Shown here: one piece after another, positions 1 to 8,142 of the stretch | Layout: each line of letters opens with the position of its first letter | How positions within the stretch are numbered: position 1 is the first letter of the stretch | Assembly: GCA_030432235.1 (NCBI GenBank) | Contig: JAUIHT010000008.1 | Coordinates: 62,001 to 126,000, forward strand | Source: Verrucomicrobiia bacterium | GTDB taxonomy: Bacteria > Verrucomicrobiota > Verrucomicrobiia > Opitutales > Cerasicoccaceae | Direction: 5' to 3' | Length of the DNA stretch: 64,000 nucleotides | Made by a program: the position numbers and the translations under genes | The notes under the pieces: model-generated | What the model saw: only the letters and a program-made list of their open reading frames with translations | Told to the model about the DNA's origin: nothing | Databases searched by the model: none

Positions 1-701
1 TGTTTGCATTGGCTGCGCCGATGGCAGGCGCGGCGCTGGAAAGCAACTTGATCGAGCACTCGCCTTTCCTGCCGCCCGGTTGGGGCAAGAAGACGGAAAC
101 CGCCCCGGTGGTGGAGGAAGCCCCGGTCGTGCAGGGCCCTCTCAGCCGCGAATTGGAGTTCCGCGGCATCTTCGAGATGGGCGGTGAGATCCAGTTCAGC
201 ATATTCGACAAGTCGACCCAGGAGGGCAAATGGATACCCCTCAACGGAGGCACCGATCGCTTCTCCATCATCCGCTACAATGAGGGCAAGGAAAGCATCA
301 TGGTGAAGTCCGGTTCGCGCCTGGAGGAGATTACCTTGGCGGACCCCGACGACAAGCCGATGCCCGTCGTCGGCCAGGCTCCGCCCAACTTCACCCCGCC
401 GACGGCTCCGCCGAATTTCAAGCCGCCTACATCGCCGCCGAGTTCGCCCCCGTCTACGTCGCCACCTTCGACCATTCCGCCGCCTCCGCCCGCGGCGCTT
501 CTGAACGCTCGTAACAACGCTTCGGGCACCACGGTGCCGCGTCGCCGGATTATCCGGAGAACTTCGGATTCCACCAGCAGTCCGAGCAGCAGCTCTTCCA
601 GTAGTGGTACTAATCTGCCGTCGAACATACCGCCTCCGCCGAATTACACTCCCGGATCACCACCGAATTTCACGCCTCCGCCTCCCAACACATCCAATTA
701 G
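1..701 (+). CDS. Secreted proline-rich protein, 5' end cut by window edge
   Basis: The reading frame is already open at the window edge, so the true start lies upstream. The first visible residues (FALAAPMAGAALESN) look like the end of a signal peptide. They are followed by HSPFLPPGWGKK, a folded stretch of about 90 residues with alternating hydrophobic strands, and then a tail from about residue 115 made of PPNFTPP / PPNFKPP / PPNYTPG units plus a Ser-rich run. The tail is probably disordered and may sit in the periplasm or envelope. I do not recognise a characterised family. The opposite-strand frame over 275-628 is a shadow of the biased proline/serine codons. The next gene is convergent. 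Confidence 0.6.
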   Translation, partial: FALAAPMAGAALESNLIEHSPFLPPGWGKKTETAPVVEEAPVVQGPLSRELEFRGIFEMGGEIQFSIFDKSTQEGKWIPLNGGTDRFSIIRYNEGKESIMVKSGSRLEEITLADPDDKPMPVVGQAPPNFTPPTAPPNFKPPTSPPSSPPSTSPPSTIPPPPPAALLNARNNASGTTVPRRRIIRRTSDSTSSPSSSSSSSGTNLPSNIPPPPNYTPGSPPNFTPPPPNTSN

Positions 702-750
702 GGCCATCCGGTTCAAGAGGGGCAGGCGAAAATCGTTGCTCTCTATCTTG

Positions 751-1830
751 TCAGGAAGGCGTACGCAGTTTCAGGCGTGAACGGCGCTCGGCAGGCTTCT
801 CGTAATAATCGCCGGTAAGGCCGCGGCCCGTATCTTTGTCTGCTGCTGCGGGCATAGCGGGGTCTTCCACTGGCTGCCCCGGGGCGGAGGGTGCCGGACC
901 CGGCTGTTCGGGGACTGCGCCTGCTGTCTGAAAAGGAGCGGTTGTCATGCGCGCGCTTTGCGGCATGGGCTTGATTTCGTGAAGCTGTTTCCAGACCTGG
1001 GCGCGCAGATCCTGCCAGAAGGAGTCAATCCGCTTGAGGCAGGCATCGCGTGTGGCCTGCTCTGCGTGGGCGAGAGCCTGCTCGTAGGCAGGGAAGCTTT
1101 CCTTGAGGAATTGCTCGCAATTCTTCACCGCCTTGCCAACCGCATCCTGGGCGGCGTCGAGGGGCATGGTGCGCAGAGTTTCCGTAAAGTCCCCGAGGCT
1201 GAGCGTGTAAAACTCCGGCAGGGTCACATGCTGGGCGAAAGTGTTCGAAACAAGTTGGTTGAACTGGTTTTCGCGCTCCTGCAGCTTCAGAATGATGCCG
1301 TCGACGGCGTAGCCGGACTCAATGGCGGCCTTGATCGTATCGAGTGCCGTGGGTGAAAAACTCTGCGTGGCCGTGTTGTAGCCGGCGGCCATGGCGCCGC
1401 GGACTTGCCCCAGGCGGGGCATGTAGTCGACGAGACGGTTGCGCAGGTTGGTCAGGATGGCTCGTGTTTCGGCAATGAGGCCGAAGGCGCGGCCGGCCTT
1501 GATGAAATCGTCGTCAGCGGCCAGGAAATAGGCCTCTATCTTCTGCTCTATTTCTGACTTCAGCTCGTGCCACTGCTGGATTTTTTCACGAATATCGGCG
1601 GACTTGGCGGCGATGGTTTCACGAAGCTGCTCGGAGGGCAGCTTTTTCATACTGAAGGGCACGCGGGTCAGCCCGATTTTGTCCGGCACCGTTTCCGTTT
1701 CCAGCATCTGGCGTAGTTTTTCCCGCCTTTCGCTGTTCTGGGTACGCATCATGACGACCTCCTGGTTGAGATTCAGCTCGCGCTGAATCAGCCAGGCCAA
1801 TTCGGGTGGTATGGTCGCTGATGAAGGCAT
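751..1830 (-). CDS. Hypothetical alpha-helical protein
   Basis: About 359 residues from the ATG at 1830; a GTG 60 bases further upstream (1890) would add 20 residues, and neither start has a Shine-Dalgarno sequence. The protein is rich in charged helices, with heptad-like stretches such as the region around residues 25-110 (EREKLRQMLETE, EIEQKIEAYF), so coiled coils are likely. The last 70 residues are Pro/Ala-rich and end in a basic segment (ERRSRLKLR). No signal peptide or membrane segment is visible, so it is probably cytoplasmic. I do not recognise the family. It stands alone between a convergent neighbour and ilvE on the same strand. Confidence 0.6.
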   Translation of the reverse strand: MPSSATIPPELAWLIQRELNLNQEVVMMRTQNSERREKLRQMLETETVPDKIGLTRVPFSMKKLPSEQLRETIAAKSADIREKIQQWHELKSEIEQKIEAYFLAADDDFIKAGRAFGLIAETRAILTNLRNRLVDYMPRLGQVRGAMAAGYNTATQSFSPTALDTIKAAIESGYAVDGIILKLQERENQFNQLVSNTFAQHVTLPEFYTLSLGDFTETLRTMPLDAAQDAVGKAVKNCEQFLKESFPAYEQALAHAEQATRDACLKRIDSFWQDLRAQVWKQLHEIKPMPQSARMTTAPFQTAGAVPEQPGPAPSAPGQPVEDPAMPAAADKDTGRGLTGDYYEKPAERRSRLKLRTPS

Positions 1831-1943
1831 CAAATGTAGTTTCGTGGCGAGTGTTTCAGCTATAGGGCCGAACGGCTTACTGGCAAGCACATATACAGGC
1901 TAGCCTGGGGGCTTTTACTGCAATTTTCGGGCCTGCAAAGCCT

Positions 1944-2810
1944 TTAAATACGCTGGCCCTGCTCACTTACCTTGCTGCGGAAGACTTCCAGGACTTGGGC
2001 GGTGACCGGCCCGGGCTTGCCTCCGTTGATGGGGCGAAAATCGATTTCGACGACGGGGATGACCTCCGCGGCGGTGCCGGTCATGAAGCACTCATCGGCG
2101 ATCCACAGGTCGTAGCGGGTCAGGTTGCGCTCCAGCAGCTCGATGCCGAGGTCTGCGGCGCACTCGAAGACGGTCTGGCGGGTGATGCCGACGAGGGCCC
2201 CGGCGGAAGCGGGCGGGGTGTAGATCTTGCCCTTGTGAAGGATGAAGATGTTGTCGCCGGTGGCTTCGGCCACGTACCCCTGATCATTGAGCATGACGGC
2301 CTCCTGGAAGCCCAGGTTGACGGCGTCGACCTTGGCCAGGATGTTATTCAGGTAGTTCAGGCTCTTGATCATGGGCGGCAGGGCCGCCGGGTTGATCCGC
2401 CGGGTGGAGGAGGTGATGACCTTCAGGCCGGTCTCGTAGAATTCCGGCGGGTAGAGCTGGATCTTGTCCGCGATGATAATGAGCTGCGGCTGCGTGCAGT
2501 TCTTGGGCGAGAGGCCCAGATAGCCGACACCGCGTGTGACGATCAGGCGGATGTAGCCGTCCTTAAGGTTATTCTGGCGGCAGGATTCGCAGACGGCCTC
2601 GGCGATTTCCTCGCGGCTCCAGGGCATATTGAGGAGGATGGCCTTGGCCGAGTACTCCAGGCGCTCCAGGTGCTCGTCCAGCCGGAAGACATTGCCGTCG
2701 TAAAGGCGGATACCCTCAAAGATGCCGTCCCCGTAGAGAAAACCGTGGTCGAAGACGGAAACCTTCGCTTCAGCCTGTTCAACAAAATCGCCGTTAATGT
2801 AAACCTTCAT
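1944..2810 (-). CDS. ilvE: Branched-chain amino acid aminotransferase (class IV)
   Basis: A PLP-dependent fold-type IV transaminase of 288 residues, full length for the family. It carries the N-terminal YINGDFV and HGFLYGDGIFEGIR motifs, the Schiff-base lysine K149 in MIKSLNYLNN, the EATGDNIF segment and the C-terminal TGTAAEVIPV motif that binds the cofactor phosphate. The family transfers amino groups between Val/Leu/Ile and 2-oxoglutarate in the cytoplasm. D-amino acid transaminase and aminodeoxychorismate lyase share the fold; the GIFEGIR and TGTAAEV motifs favour the branched-chain enzyme. There is no Shine-Dalgarno sequence; the start is preceded by a pyrimidine-rich stretch (CCCATTTCAC). 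Confidence 0.87.
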   Translation of the reverse strand: MKVYINGDFVEQAEAKVSVFDHGFLYGDGIFEGIRLYDGNVFRLDEHLERLEYSAKAILLNMPWSREEIAEAVCESCRQNNLKDGYIRLIVTRGVGYLGLSPKNCTQPQLIIIADKIQLYPPEFYETGLKVITSSTRRINPAALPPMIKSLNYLNNILAKVDAVNLGFQEAVMLNDQGYVAEATGDNIFILHKGKIYTPPASAGALVGITRQTVFECAADLGIELLERNLTRYDLWIADECFMTGTAAEVIPVVEIDFRPINGGKPGPVTAQVLEVFRSKVSEQGQRI

Positions 2811-2881
2811 GGTGAAATGGGCTTATAGAACGCGCTTACGCCGGTTCTGCAATAGCGAACCTGCCCTTGGCGCAAACAATC

Positions 2882-3202
2882 TCAGGCCGCTTCGAGCCGA
2901 AAGACCCGATGCAGGCGGAGCATCTCCAGTACGCTGGTCACTCCTGGCTGCGTACCTACCAGGGAGACCGCAGGGGCCTCCTGTGGGAGCCGCTTGCGCA
3001 GAGCCAATAATGCGCCGACGCCGGAACTATCGATAAACTCGACGGCCTGCATGTCGATACTAACGCTTTGTATGTTGTCCGCCCAACGCAATTGCACCGC
3101 CTCGTTGAACTGCTCGGCCACTTGGGCATCGAACTGGCTCGTGGCCAGGGTGATGTGCAGATCGTCGTTGCGGTTGGTAAAGCGGAAGCATTCCTCGCTC
3201 AT
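2882..3202 (-). CDS. STAS-domain anti-anti-sigma factor (SpoIIAA/RsbV-like)
   Basis: A single STAS domain of 106 residues. The signature FIDSSGVGALLALRK around residues 57-71 contains the serine (S59 or S60) that the partner kinase phosphorylates in this family. In its unphosphorylated form an RsbV-like protein sequesters an anti-sigma kinase and frees a sigma factor. The divergent neighbour encodes a matching HATPase kinase fused to a PP2C phosphatase, so the pair very probably acts together. The start at MSEECF is chosen because the extra 16 residues of the longer frame (ATG at 3250) are not part of the fold and would run over the start region of the divergent gene. Confidence 0.8.
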   Translation of the reverse strand: MSEECFRFTNRNDDLHITLATSQFDAQVAEQFNEAVQLRWADNIQSVSIDMQAVEFIDSSGVGALLALRKRLPQEAPAVSLVGTQPGVTSVLEMLRLHRVFRLEAA

Positions 3203-3306
3203 AGCAAGATACAGCATGAGGGTGTTAATGTGTTTTGCAAGCGGCTTCATTCCAATCGCCCGGCTTGACGACCCGCTGTTACGCCTGTTTTCTCACCATC
3301 ACGGCC

Positions 3307-5019
3307 ATGCCCGAAACGTCTGACAGTCCACTATCGGCACCCTACAACGGGGCGCACCGACAAATACACGCCCGGTTGGATGCCCTTGAGGGCCTGCGAA
3401 CGGACTACGCGGCGTTCCTGCGTGCCCATAGTGTGCGCGAGGACGACTTGTCCAACTGGCAACTCGTCCTGACCGAGGCGGTGGTCAACGCCATCAAGCA
3501 TGGTTGCGCGGATGACCCCATGGCCAATATTGGGGTATCCTGGCAGGCGGCGGAGGGCGAGGTGCGCCTGACTGTCGAGGATCCCGGCACGGGACCCGCC
3601 GAAGAGCTGGTTTGCGCGCCCTCCCTGCCCAGAGACCCGCTTTCAGAGCACGGGCGCGGCCTTTTTCTGATTCGTTCCTTTGCGGACGATTGGCGGCACT
3701 GGCGTTCCCCGGCAGGGTACCGCCTGGAGGTCATCAAGAGGCATCCTTCCATGCCCGAGCCGGAATCTACCCTCGATTTGCTGGACAATACCGTGGAGGA
3801 ACTGACCAACAGCTACGAGAACCTCTCCGCTTTTTACCGGCTTGGGGACGGCTTGGCGCGAGCCGAGAGCCTCTCGGACTTCCTTGAGCAGGCCTTGGGG
3901 GACCTTGAACGAACAGTGGGCAACGCCCAGCTGTCCATCAGCTTCAAGCCCGATATCGTCGATGCGCTCGGCGCCGACATCGAGCAGATGCCCGCCATCC
4001 GACCGCAGCGGGAGCTTGGCCAGGCCCAGACGGAGGCCCTGCGCCAGGAGGCGGAGTTTATTTGGGAGCGTTCAGAAGAGGTAGCTGAAGACCTGCCGCT
4101 GGCGAGATTTGCTTGTGGCGTCTGCATTCCCATCCAGGCAGGCGGTAACACCAGGGGTCTCATTACCGTGGCGCGTCAGGAGGCACGTCCCTTTAACACT
4201 GGCGAGCTCAATACCATCCGCACTTTCGCGGATATCCTCGGCATCGCCGTGCTCAACGCACGCAATACGGTAGCGCGCAGTCGTGAGGCGCGGGCCCTGC
4301 GGGAGCTGGAAATCGCCTCCGAAATTCAGAAAACCCTGTTGCCCCTGCCGGTGGTCAAGCCCGACCCCCGCTGGCGCTTGACCACCCGCCGCGAGGGCGC
4401 CCGCGAGGTTGCCGGTGACTACGTCGGCGCGGTGCAAAGCCGCAACGGAGACCTGCACCTGGTTATCGTGGACGTCATGGGGAAGGGCGTTTCCGCCTCC
4501 TTCCTGGCCGGCATGTTCCGCACCGCATTTACCATCAGCCTGACTTTCCAGTACTCTCCGGTCGGCCTGATGATGGCGCTTAACCGTACCTTGGTGGCCC
4601 AATTGGGGGATTTAACCATGTTCGCCACCTGTGCCCTGGCACGTATCCCTGCTGGACTTGATCGCATCGAGATTGTCAATGCCGGCCACTGTCCGGCCGT
4701 TTTGTTGAGGGAGGATGGTCAGGTGGCGCAAGTGTCTTCATCCGGTCCGCCGCTTGGGCTTTTTGCTGATGCCTCCTACGAGGCCGAAATGCTCCATCTG
4801 CACTCCGGGGACAAACTCTTTCTGGTCACCGACGGCCTTTATGAATGGTATGAAAATGGTGAGGCCTGGGGTTGGGAGGCGCTGGTTGATTTCCTGGCCG
4901 AGCAGCGTTCCGCCCCAGGGGAAGGAGTCTGGGGATGCCTGTGTGACCGTATGGCGCACACCTCTGGAGGGGAGCCGGCGGACGACCGTACCTTTCTCTG
5001 TTGGGAATTGCTTGCCTGA
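3307..5019 (+). CDS. RsbW-like kinase / GAF / SpoIIE-type PP2C phosphatase fusion
   Basis: 571 residues from the ATG at 3307. Residues ~15-145 are an anti-sigma-type HATPase domain (N-box LTEAVVNAIKHG near 55, G-box EHGRGLFLI). Residues ~160-335 form a GAF-like domain (FACGVCIPI, ITVARQEARPF, FADILGIAVLNA). Residues ~345-570 are a SpoIIE/RsbU PP2C phosphatase with AGDYVGA, VDVMGKG, NAGHCPAVLL, VTDGLYEW and ADDRTFL, supplying the metal-binding Asp residues. Such proteins set the phosphorylation state of STAS proteins; here kinase and phosphatase activities may be in one chain. No transmembrane segment is seen, so the GAF domain would sense a cytoplasmic cue. A receiver and an HPt gene follow on the same strand. 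Confidence 0.88.
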   Translation: MPETSDSPLSAPYNGAHRQIHARLDALEGLRTDYAAFLRAHSVREDDLSNWQLVLTEAVVNAIKHGCADDPMANIGVSWQAAEGEVRLTVEDPGTGPAEELVCAPSLPRDPLSEHGRGLFLIRSFADDWRHWRSPAGYRLEVIKRHPSMPEPESTLDLLDNTVEELTNSYENLSAFYRLGDGLARAESLSDFLEQALGDLERTVGNAQLSISFKPDIVDALGADIEQMPAIRPQRELGQAQTEALRQEAEFIWERSEEVAEDLPLARFACGVCIPIQAGGNTRGLITVARQEARPFNTGELNTIRTFADILGIAVLNARNTVARSREARALRELEIASEIQKTLLPLPVVKPDPRWRLTTRREGAREVAGDYVGAVQSRNGDLHLVIVDVMGKGVSASFLAGMFRTAFTISLTFQYSPVGLMMALNRTLVAQLGDLTMFATCALARIPAGLDRIEIVNAGHCPAVLLREDGQVAQVSSSGPPLGLFADASYEAEMLHLHSGDKLFLVTDGLYEWYENGEAWGWEALVDFLAEQRSAPGEGVWGCLCDRMAHTSGGEPADDRTFLCWELLA

Positions 5020-5058
5020 AGCGGGCAATGGCATAGGTTCTCCTGACTGCTTTTCTAT

Positions 5059-5430
5059 ATGGCCAAGATCCTCATAGCCGATGACGACCCCGTGATGGTG
5101 AAGCTCTTCGAGTTTAGCTTCCGCAAAGCGGGTCATGAGTTGATTGTCTGCCGCGAGGGGACTTCCGTTCCGGACCGAGCGCGCGCGGAGGGACCAGAGG
5201 TGGCTATATTCGACCTTATGCTGCCCGGGCTCTCGGGCCTGGAGCTGATACGGCTTTTCAAGTCGGATGAGGGACTGCAGGCCATTCCCATTCTGGTGGT
5301 GACAGGACAGGGCAGGGACAGTACCCGGGATGAGCTGCAGGAGGCGGGGGCTGCCAGTGTTTTCACCAAGCCTTTCAGCCCATCGGTCCTGCTGGCACGG
5401 ATTGAGGAGCTCGTCTCCCCAAAAACTTAA
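5059..5430 (+). CDS. Single-domain response regulator (CheY-like)
   Basis: A stand-alone receiver domain of 123 residues with the acidic pocket ADDD (residues 8-10), the phosphoacceptor D52 in AIFDLMLPG, the switch residue T82 in VVTGQG and K104 in FTKPF. There is no output domain, so it must act by protein-protein contact or as a phosphate relay. It lies 40 bases after the kinase-phosphatase fusion and about 80 bases before an HPt gene, which suggests one signalling unit. The start ATG follows a pyrimidine-rich stretch (CTTTTCTAT) instead of a Shine-Dalgarno sequence. Confidence 0.87.
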   Translation: MAKILIADDDPVMVKLFEFSFRKAGHELIVCREGTSVPDRARAEGPEVAIFDLMLPGLSGLELIRLFKSDEGLQAIPILVVTGQGRDSTRDELQEAGAASVFTKPFSPSVLLARIEELVSPKT

Positions 5431-5509
5431 CTATTTTGGGGGTAAAAAAGTTTAAGTCATTTGAAATTATGCCGATAGGACGCACGAACCTAGCGTCTAT
5501 TGCTTGTCT

Positions 5510-5890
5510 ATGAGCGTCAAAGCTTACGAATATTGTCGTGAAATTCCTGTTCTGGATTCGGTGCAGGTAGAGTCTCTGCGTGAAGCTATTGGCGGTGAAG
5601 TTGACCTGGCTCAGGAGTTGTTGGACGCCTTTACCGACGAGTGTGAGCCCGCGCTCAAGAGGATGTCCGTAGCCTGTCAGAGTCACGACTACGGCAAAGT
5701 CCAGGAACTGGCGCATTTTATGGCCGGTAGTTCCGCCAATCTGGGTTTGCAGCGCTTTTCGCAGGCTTGCCGTATGGCAGAAGAGGCCCTGATCGACGGG
5801 GATATCGTGGAGGCGGACTTGCCGAAGCGTCTTCGTGCCCTTTACGAGGAAGGTGTTGCCGCCAGCCGCCGGACAATGGGCCTCAGCTAG
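5510..5890 (+). CDS. HPt phosphotransfer domain protein
   Basis: 126 residues, all helical. The motif ELAHFMAGSSANLGL places H69 in the family's AHxLKGSSxxxG context, and the helices before (LAQELLDAFTDECEP) and after (FSQACRMAEEAL) fit a four-helix HPt bundle. HPt proteins shuttle phosphate between a hybrid kinase receiver and a second receiver. The receiver gene just upstream is the obvious partner; hybrid kinases capable of supplying phosphate exist elsewhere in the window (36071-38257). The conserved Lys is replaced by Ala in HFMAGSS. The start is the ATG at 5510; an in-frame TTG two codons earlier is less likely. Confidence 0.75.
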   Translation: MSVKAYEYCREIPVLDSVQVESLREAIGGEVDLAQELLDAFTDECEPALKRMSVACQSHDYGKVQELAHFMAGSSANLGLQRFSQACRMAEEALIDGDIVEADLPKRLRALYEEGVAASRRTMGLS

Positions 5891-5975
5891 CAATTTTCCT
5901 GCCGATTGGCGCGTAGCGGGGTTTACCTGTTAAAAATTCCTTGCGCCTTTGGTTATGCCGCCGTCATTTTAGTAA

Positions 5976-5993
5976 TAGCCGGGGGTCCGGCTA
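5976..5993 (+). promoter_or_regulatory. Perfect hairpin just upstream of ptsI
   Basis: TAGCCGG (5976-5982) pairs exactly with CCGGCTA (5987-5993) across a four-base loop. It ends six bases before the GTG assigned as the ptsI start and covers the place where a ribosome-binding site would be. No T-run follows, so it is not a normal intrinsic terminator. It may tune translation, or it may indicate that the true start is the ATG at 6033. A regulatory function is inferred only. Confidence 0.4.
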
Positions 5994-5999
5994 CTCATT

Positions 6000-7775
6000 G
6001 TGAGCGACAAAGAACCTAAGGCAGAAACAATCATGCGCGGCATTGCGGCATCCCCCGGGGTGTCGCATGGCGATGCATTTGTCATTCTGCAGCGGGAGTT
6101 GGATGTTCCTATCTATGAGGTAGAAGACAGCCATCGCCCGCAGGAGATCGCCCGCTTCGAGCAGGCTATCATGACTACCCGCCACCAGATCGCCAAAGTG
6201 CGCGGTGAGGTAGCCAAGAGACTGGGGGAAGAAGAGGCCAAGATTTTCGATGCTCACCTGATGGTGCTGGAGGACAAGGCCCTCATTGATGAGGTCATCA
6301 ACGAGCTGGAGCAAACCGGGTACAACATCGAGTATTGCTTCCGCTCCGTTTGTGAGCGCTTCGTGGAAGCCTTTTCCTCCCTCCAGGACGAGTACATCAA
6401 GGAGCGGATAATGGACATCCGCGATGTTGCCCGTCGCGTCCTCGACAATCTCATGGGGGCCACTGGCGCGAACCTGGCCGAGATGACGGCCGAGCGCATT
6501 ATCGTTTCCGAGGATATCTCCCCGTCGGATGCCGCCCAACTGGAGCAGGCCAAGGTCATGGGGGTCATCACCGATGCCGGCAGCCGTACCAGCCACGCGG
6601 TCATCATGGCGCGTTCGTTGCGCATTCCGGCAGTGGTCGGCCTCCACAACGCCAGCAAGCAGATCGAGACGGGTGATTACGTCCTGGTAGACGGCTACGA
6701 GGGCCTGGTCATCATCAATCCGACCGAGAGCACGCTTTTCCGCTACGGCGAACTCAAGCAGGAGCGCCAGAGCATCCAGAAGGTGTTCATGGCCAACGCC
6801 ACCCAGGCCGCCACCACCCAGGACAAGCAGACCCTGCCGGTCCTGGCCAACATCGGTAGCTTGGAGGACTGCAAAGGCTTGCGCGAGTCCGGCGCGGAAG
6901 GCGTCGGGCTGTTCCGTACCGAAGGGCTGTTCATGCAGGCTGACGGCTTCCCCACGGAGGAGGAGCAGTTTCAGGTTTACCGCCAGGTGGCCGAATCCCT
7001 GGATCCCTTGCCGGTAGTCATACGCACACTCGATTTGGGCGGGGACAAATACACCTCTGCCTTCGCCTATGGTGAGACCGAGGCCAACCCCTTCATGGGC
7101 TTCCGGGCCATCCGTTTCTGCCTGGAGCACCAGGATGTCTTCAAAGAGCAACTGCGCGCCATCCTGCGGGCCAGCGCGCACGGAAACGTCCGCATCATGT
7201 ACCCCATGATCAGTGGTTTGGAGGAGCTTTTGCAGGCCAACGCTGTGCTGGAGGAGTCCAAGGAGGAGTTGCGCAAGCGTAAGGCGGCCTTCGATGATAA
7301 GACCCAGGTCGGCAGTATGATAGAAATTCCGAGCGCGGCCGTGACCGCCGACTTGCTGGCCAAGCACTGCGATTTTTTCAGCATCGGCACCAACGACCTC
7401 ATCCAGTACCTGCTGGCGGTGGATCGCGTCAACGACCGCATTGCCCATCTTTACGAGCCCAATCACCCGGCAGTACTGCGCACCCTGTCGCAAATCATGG
7501 ATGCCGCCCGGCGCGCCAAAATCCCCGTTGGTGTCTGTGGTGAAATGGCGGCAGACCCGCTTTATGTGCCGCTGCTTTTCGGCTTGGGGGCGACCAATAT
7601 CAGCGCCTCGGCCTCCAGTCTGCCTGAGATCAAGTTCCTTCTGCGCCAGATGAAGCTCAAGGATGCACAGGCGCTGGCAAAATCCGTTCTGCGGGAGGCC
7701 GACCCGGCTGCCGTGGCAGATAAGCTGGAGACCTTCTACCTGACTCACATGGAGCACATTCTGGGCAAGAAATAG
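6000..7775 (+). CDS. ptsI: PTS enzyme I (PEP-protein phosphotransferase)
   Basis: 591 residues, normal for enzyme I. It autophosphorylates from PEP on H199 (GSRTSHAVIMAR) and passes the phosphate to HPr. Domain order: RGIAASPGV N-terminus, HPr-binding helices, swivelling His domain, linker, and the C-terminal PEP-binding barrel with LFRTEGLFM, RTLDLGGDK, NPFMGFRAIR, IGTNDLIQY and the active-site cysteine in GVCGEMAAD. No HPr or sugar-specific EII gene lies nearby, so its role may be regulatory or depend on distant partners. The GTG at 6000 sits right after a hairpin; the ATG at 6033 (MRGIAASPG), preceded by AAGG, is a serious alternative start. Overlaps nothing downstream. Confidence 0.93.
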   Translation: MSDKEPKAETIMRGIAASPGVSHGDAFVILQRELDVPIYEVEDSHRPQEIARFEQAIMTTRHQIAKVRGEVAKRLGEEEAKIFDAHLMVLEDKALIDEVINELEQTGYNIEYCFRSVCERFVEAFSSLQDEYIKERIMDIRDVARRVLDNLMGATGANLAEMTAERIIVSEDISPSDAAQLEQAKVMGVITDAGSRTSHAVIMARSLRIPAVVGLHNASKQIETGDYVLVDGYEGLVIINPTESTLFRYGELKQERQSIQKVFMANATQAATTQDKQTLPVLANIGSLEDCKGLRESGAEGVGLFRTEGLFMQADGFPTEEEQFQVYRQVAESLDPLPVVIRTLDLGGDKYTSAFAYGETEANPFMGFRAIRFCLEHQDVFKEQLRAILRASAHGNVRIMYPMISGLEELLQANAVLEESKEELRKRKAAFDDKTQVGSMIEIPSAAVTADLLAKHCDFFSIGTNDLIQYLLAVDRVNDRIAHLYEPNHPAVLRTLSQIMDAARRAKIPVGVCGEMAADPLYVPLLFGLGATNISASASSLPEIKFLLRQMKLKDAQALAKSVLREADPAAVADKLETFYLTHMEHILGKK

Positions 7776-7783
7776 TGGTTCGC

Positions 7784-8056
7784 ATGAGCCCTGCTGAGAA
7801 AGCCAAGGCAGCCAGCATGTGGATGTGGCTATTCGTTTGGTTTTTGGTCCTGGCCCTGATTTTTACCGTGCCTGTGACCATCAACGTGGTTATGAACGGG
7901 TCCGCTGCCGTGGTTGATGTGACCCCGAGGAATGCGTCCGAGCGGGAAGTGATTTCCGCGCTCTGGCCCTGCGCCGCCGGTTGGGGTGTGACGGCACTGC
8001 TGGCCTTTGGGGTGTACCTCTGCCGGAAATACCGGCGTCGCTACGTCCAGGCTTGA
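7784..8056 (+). CDS. Small two-helix membrane protein
   Basis: 90 residues with two hydrophobic helices (about 12-36, MWLFVWFLVLALIFTVP, and about 63-82, WGVTALLAFGVYL), each flanked by basic residues, and a basic end (CRKYRRRYVQA). It begins 8 bases after the ptsI stop, so it is probably co-transcribed with it. No family is recognised. The arrangement suggests both termini in the cytoplasm and a short periplasmic loop. Confidence 0.6.
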   Translation: MSPAEKAKAASMWMWLFVWFLVLALIFTVPVTINVVMNGSAAVVDVTPRNASEREVISALWPCAAGWGVTALLAFGVYLCRKYRRRYVQA

Positions 8057-8142
8057 ATTAGGCGAGGGAGGGGACATTTTTACGCCTTTAGGCTTTATGC
8101 AAGCCGCATTCAGTGCTTAGCCTTCGGGCTTTTCCGGATTCG

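Noticed and set aside
5991-7757. Long open frame opposite ptsI
   Set aside because: It is a mirror of a high-GC gene with typical third-base bias; no protein family signal and ptsI is certain.
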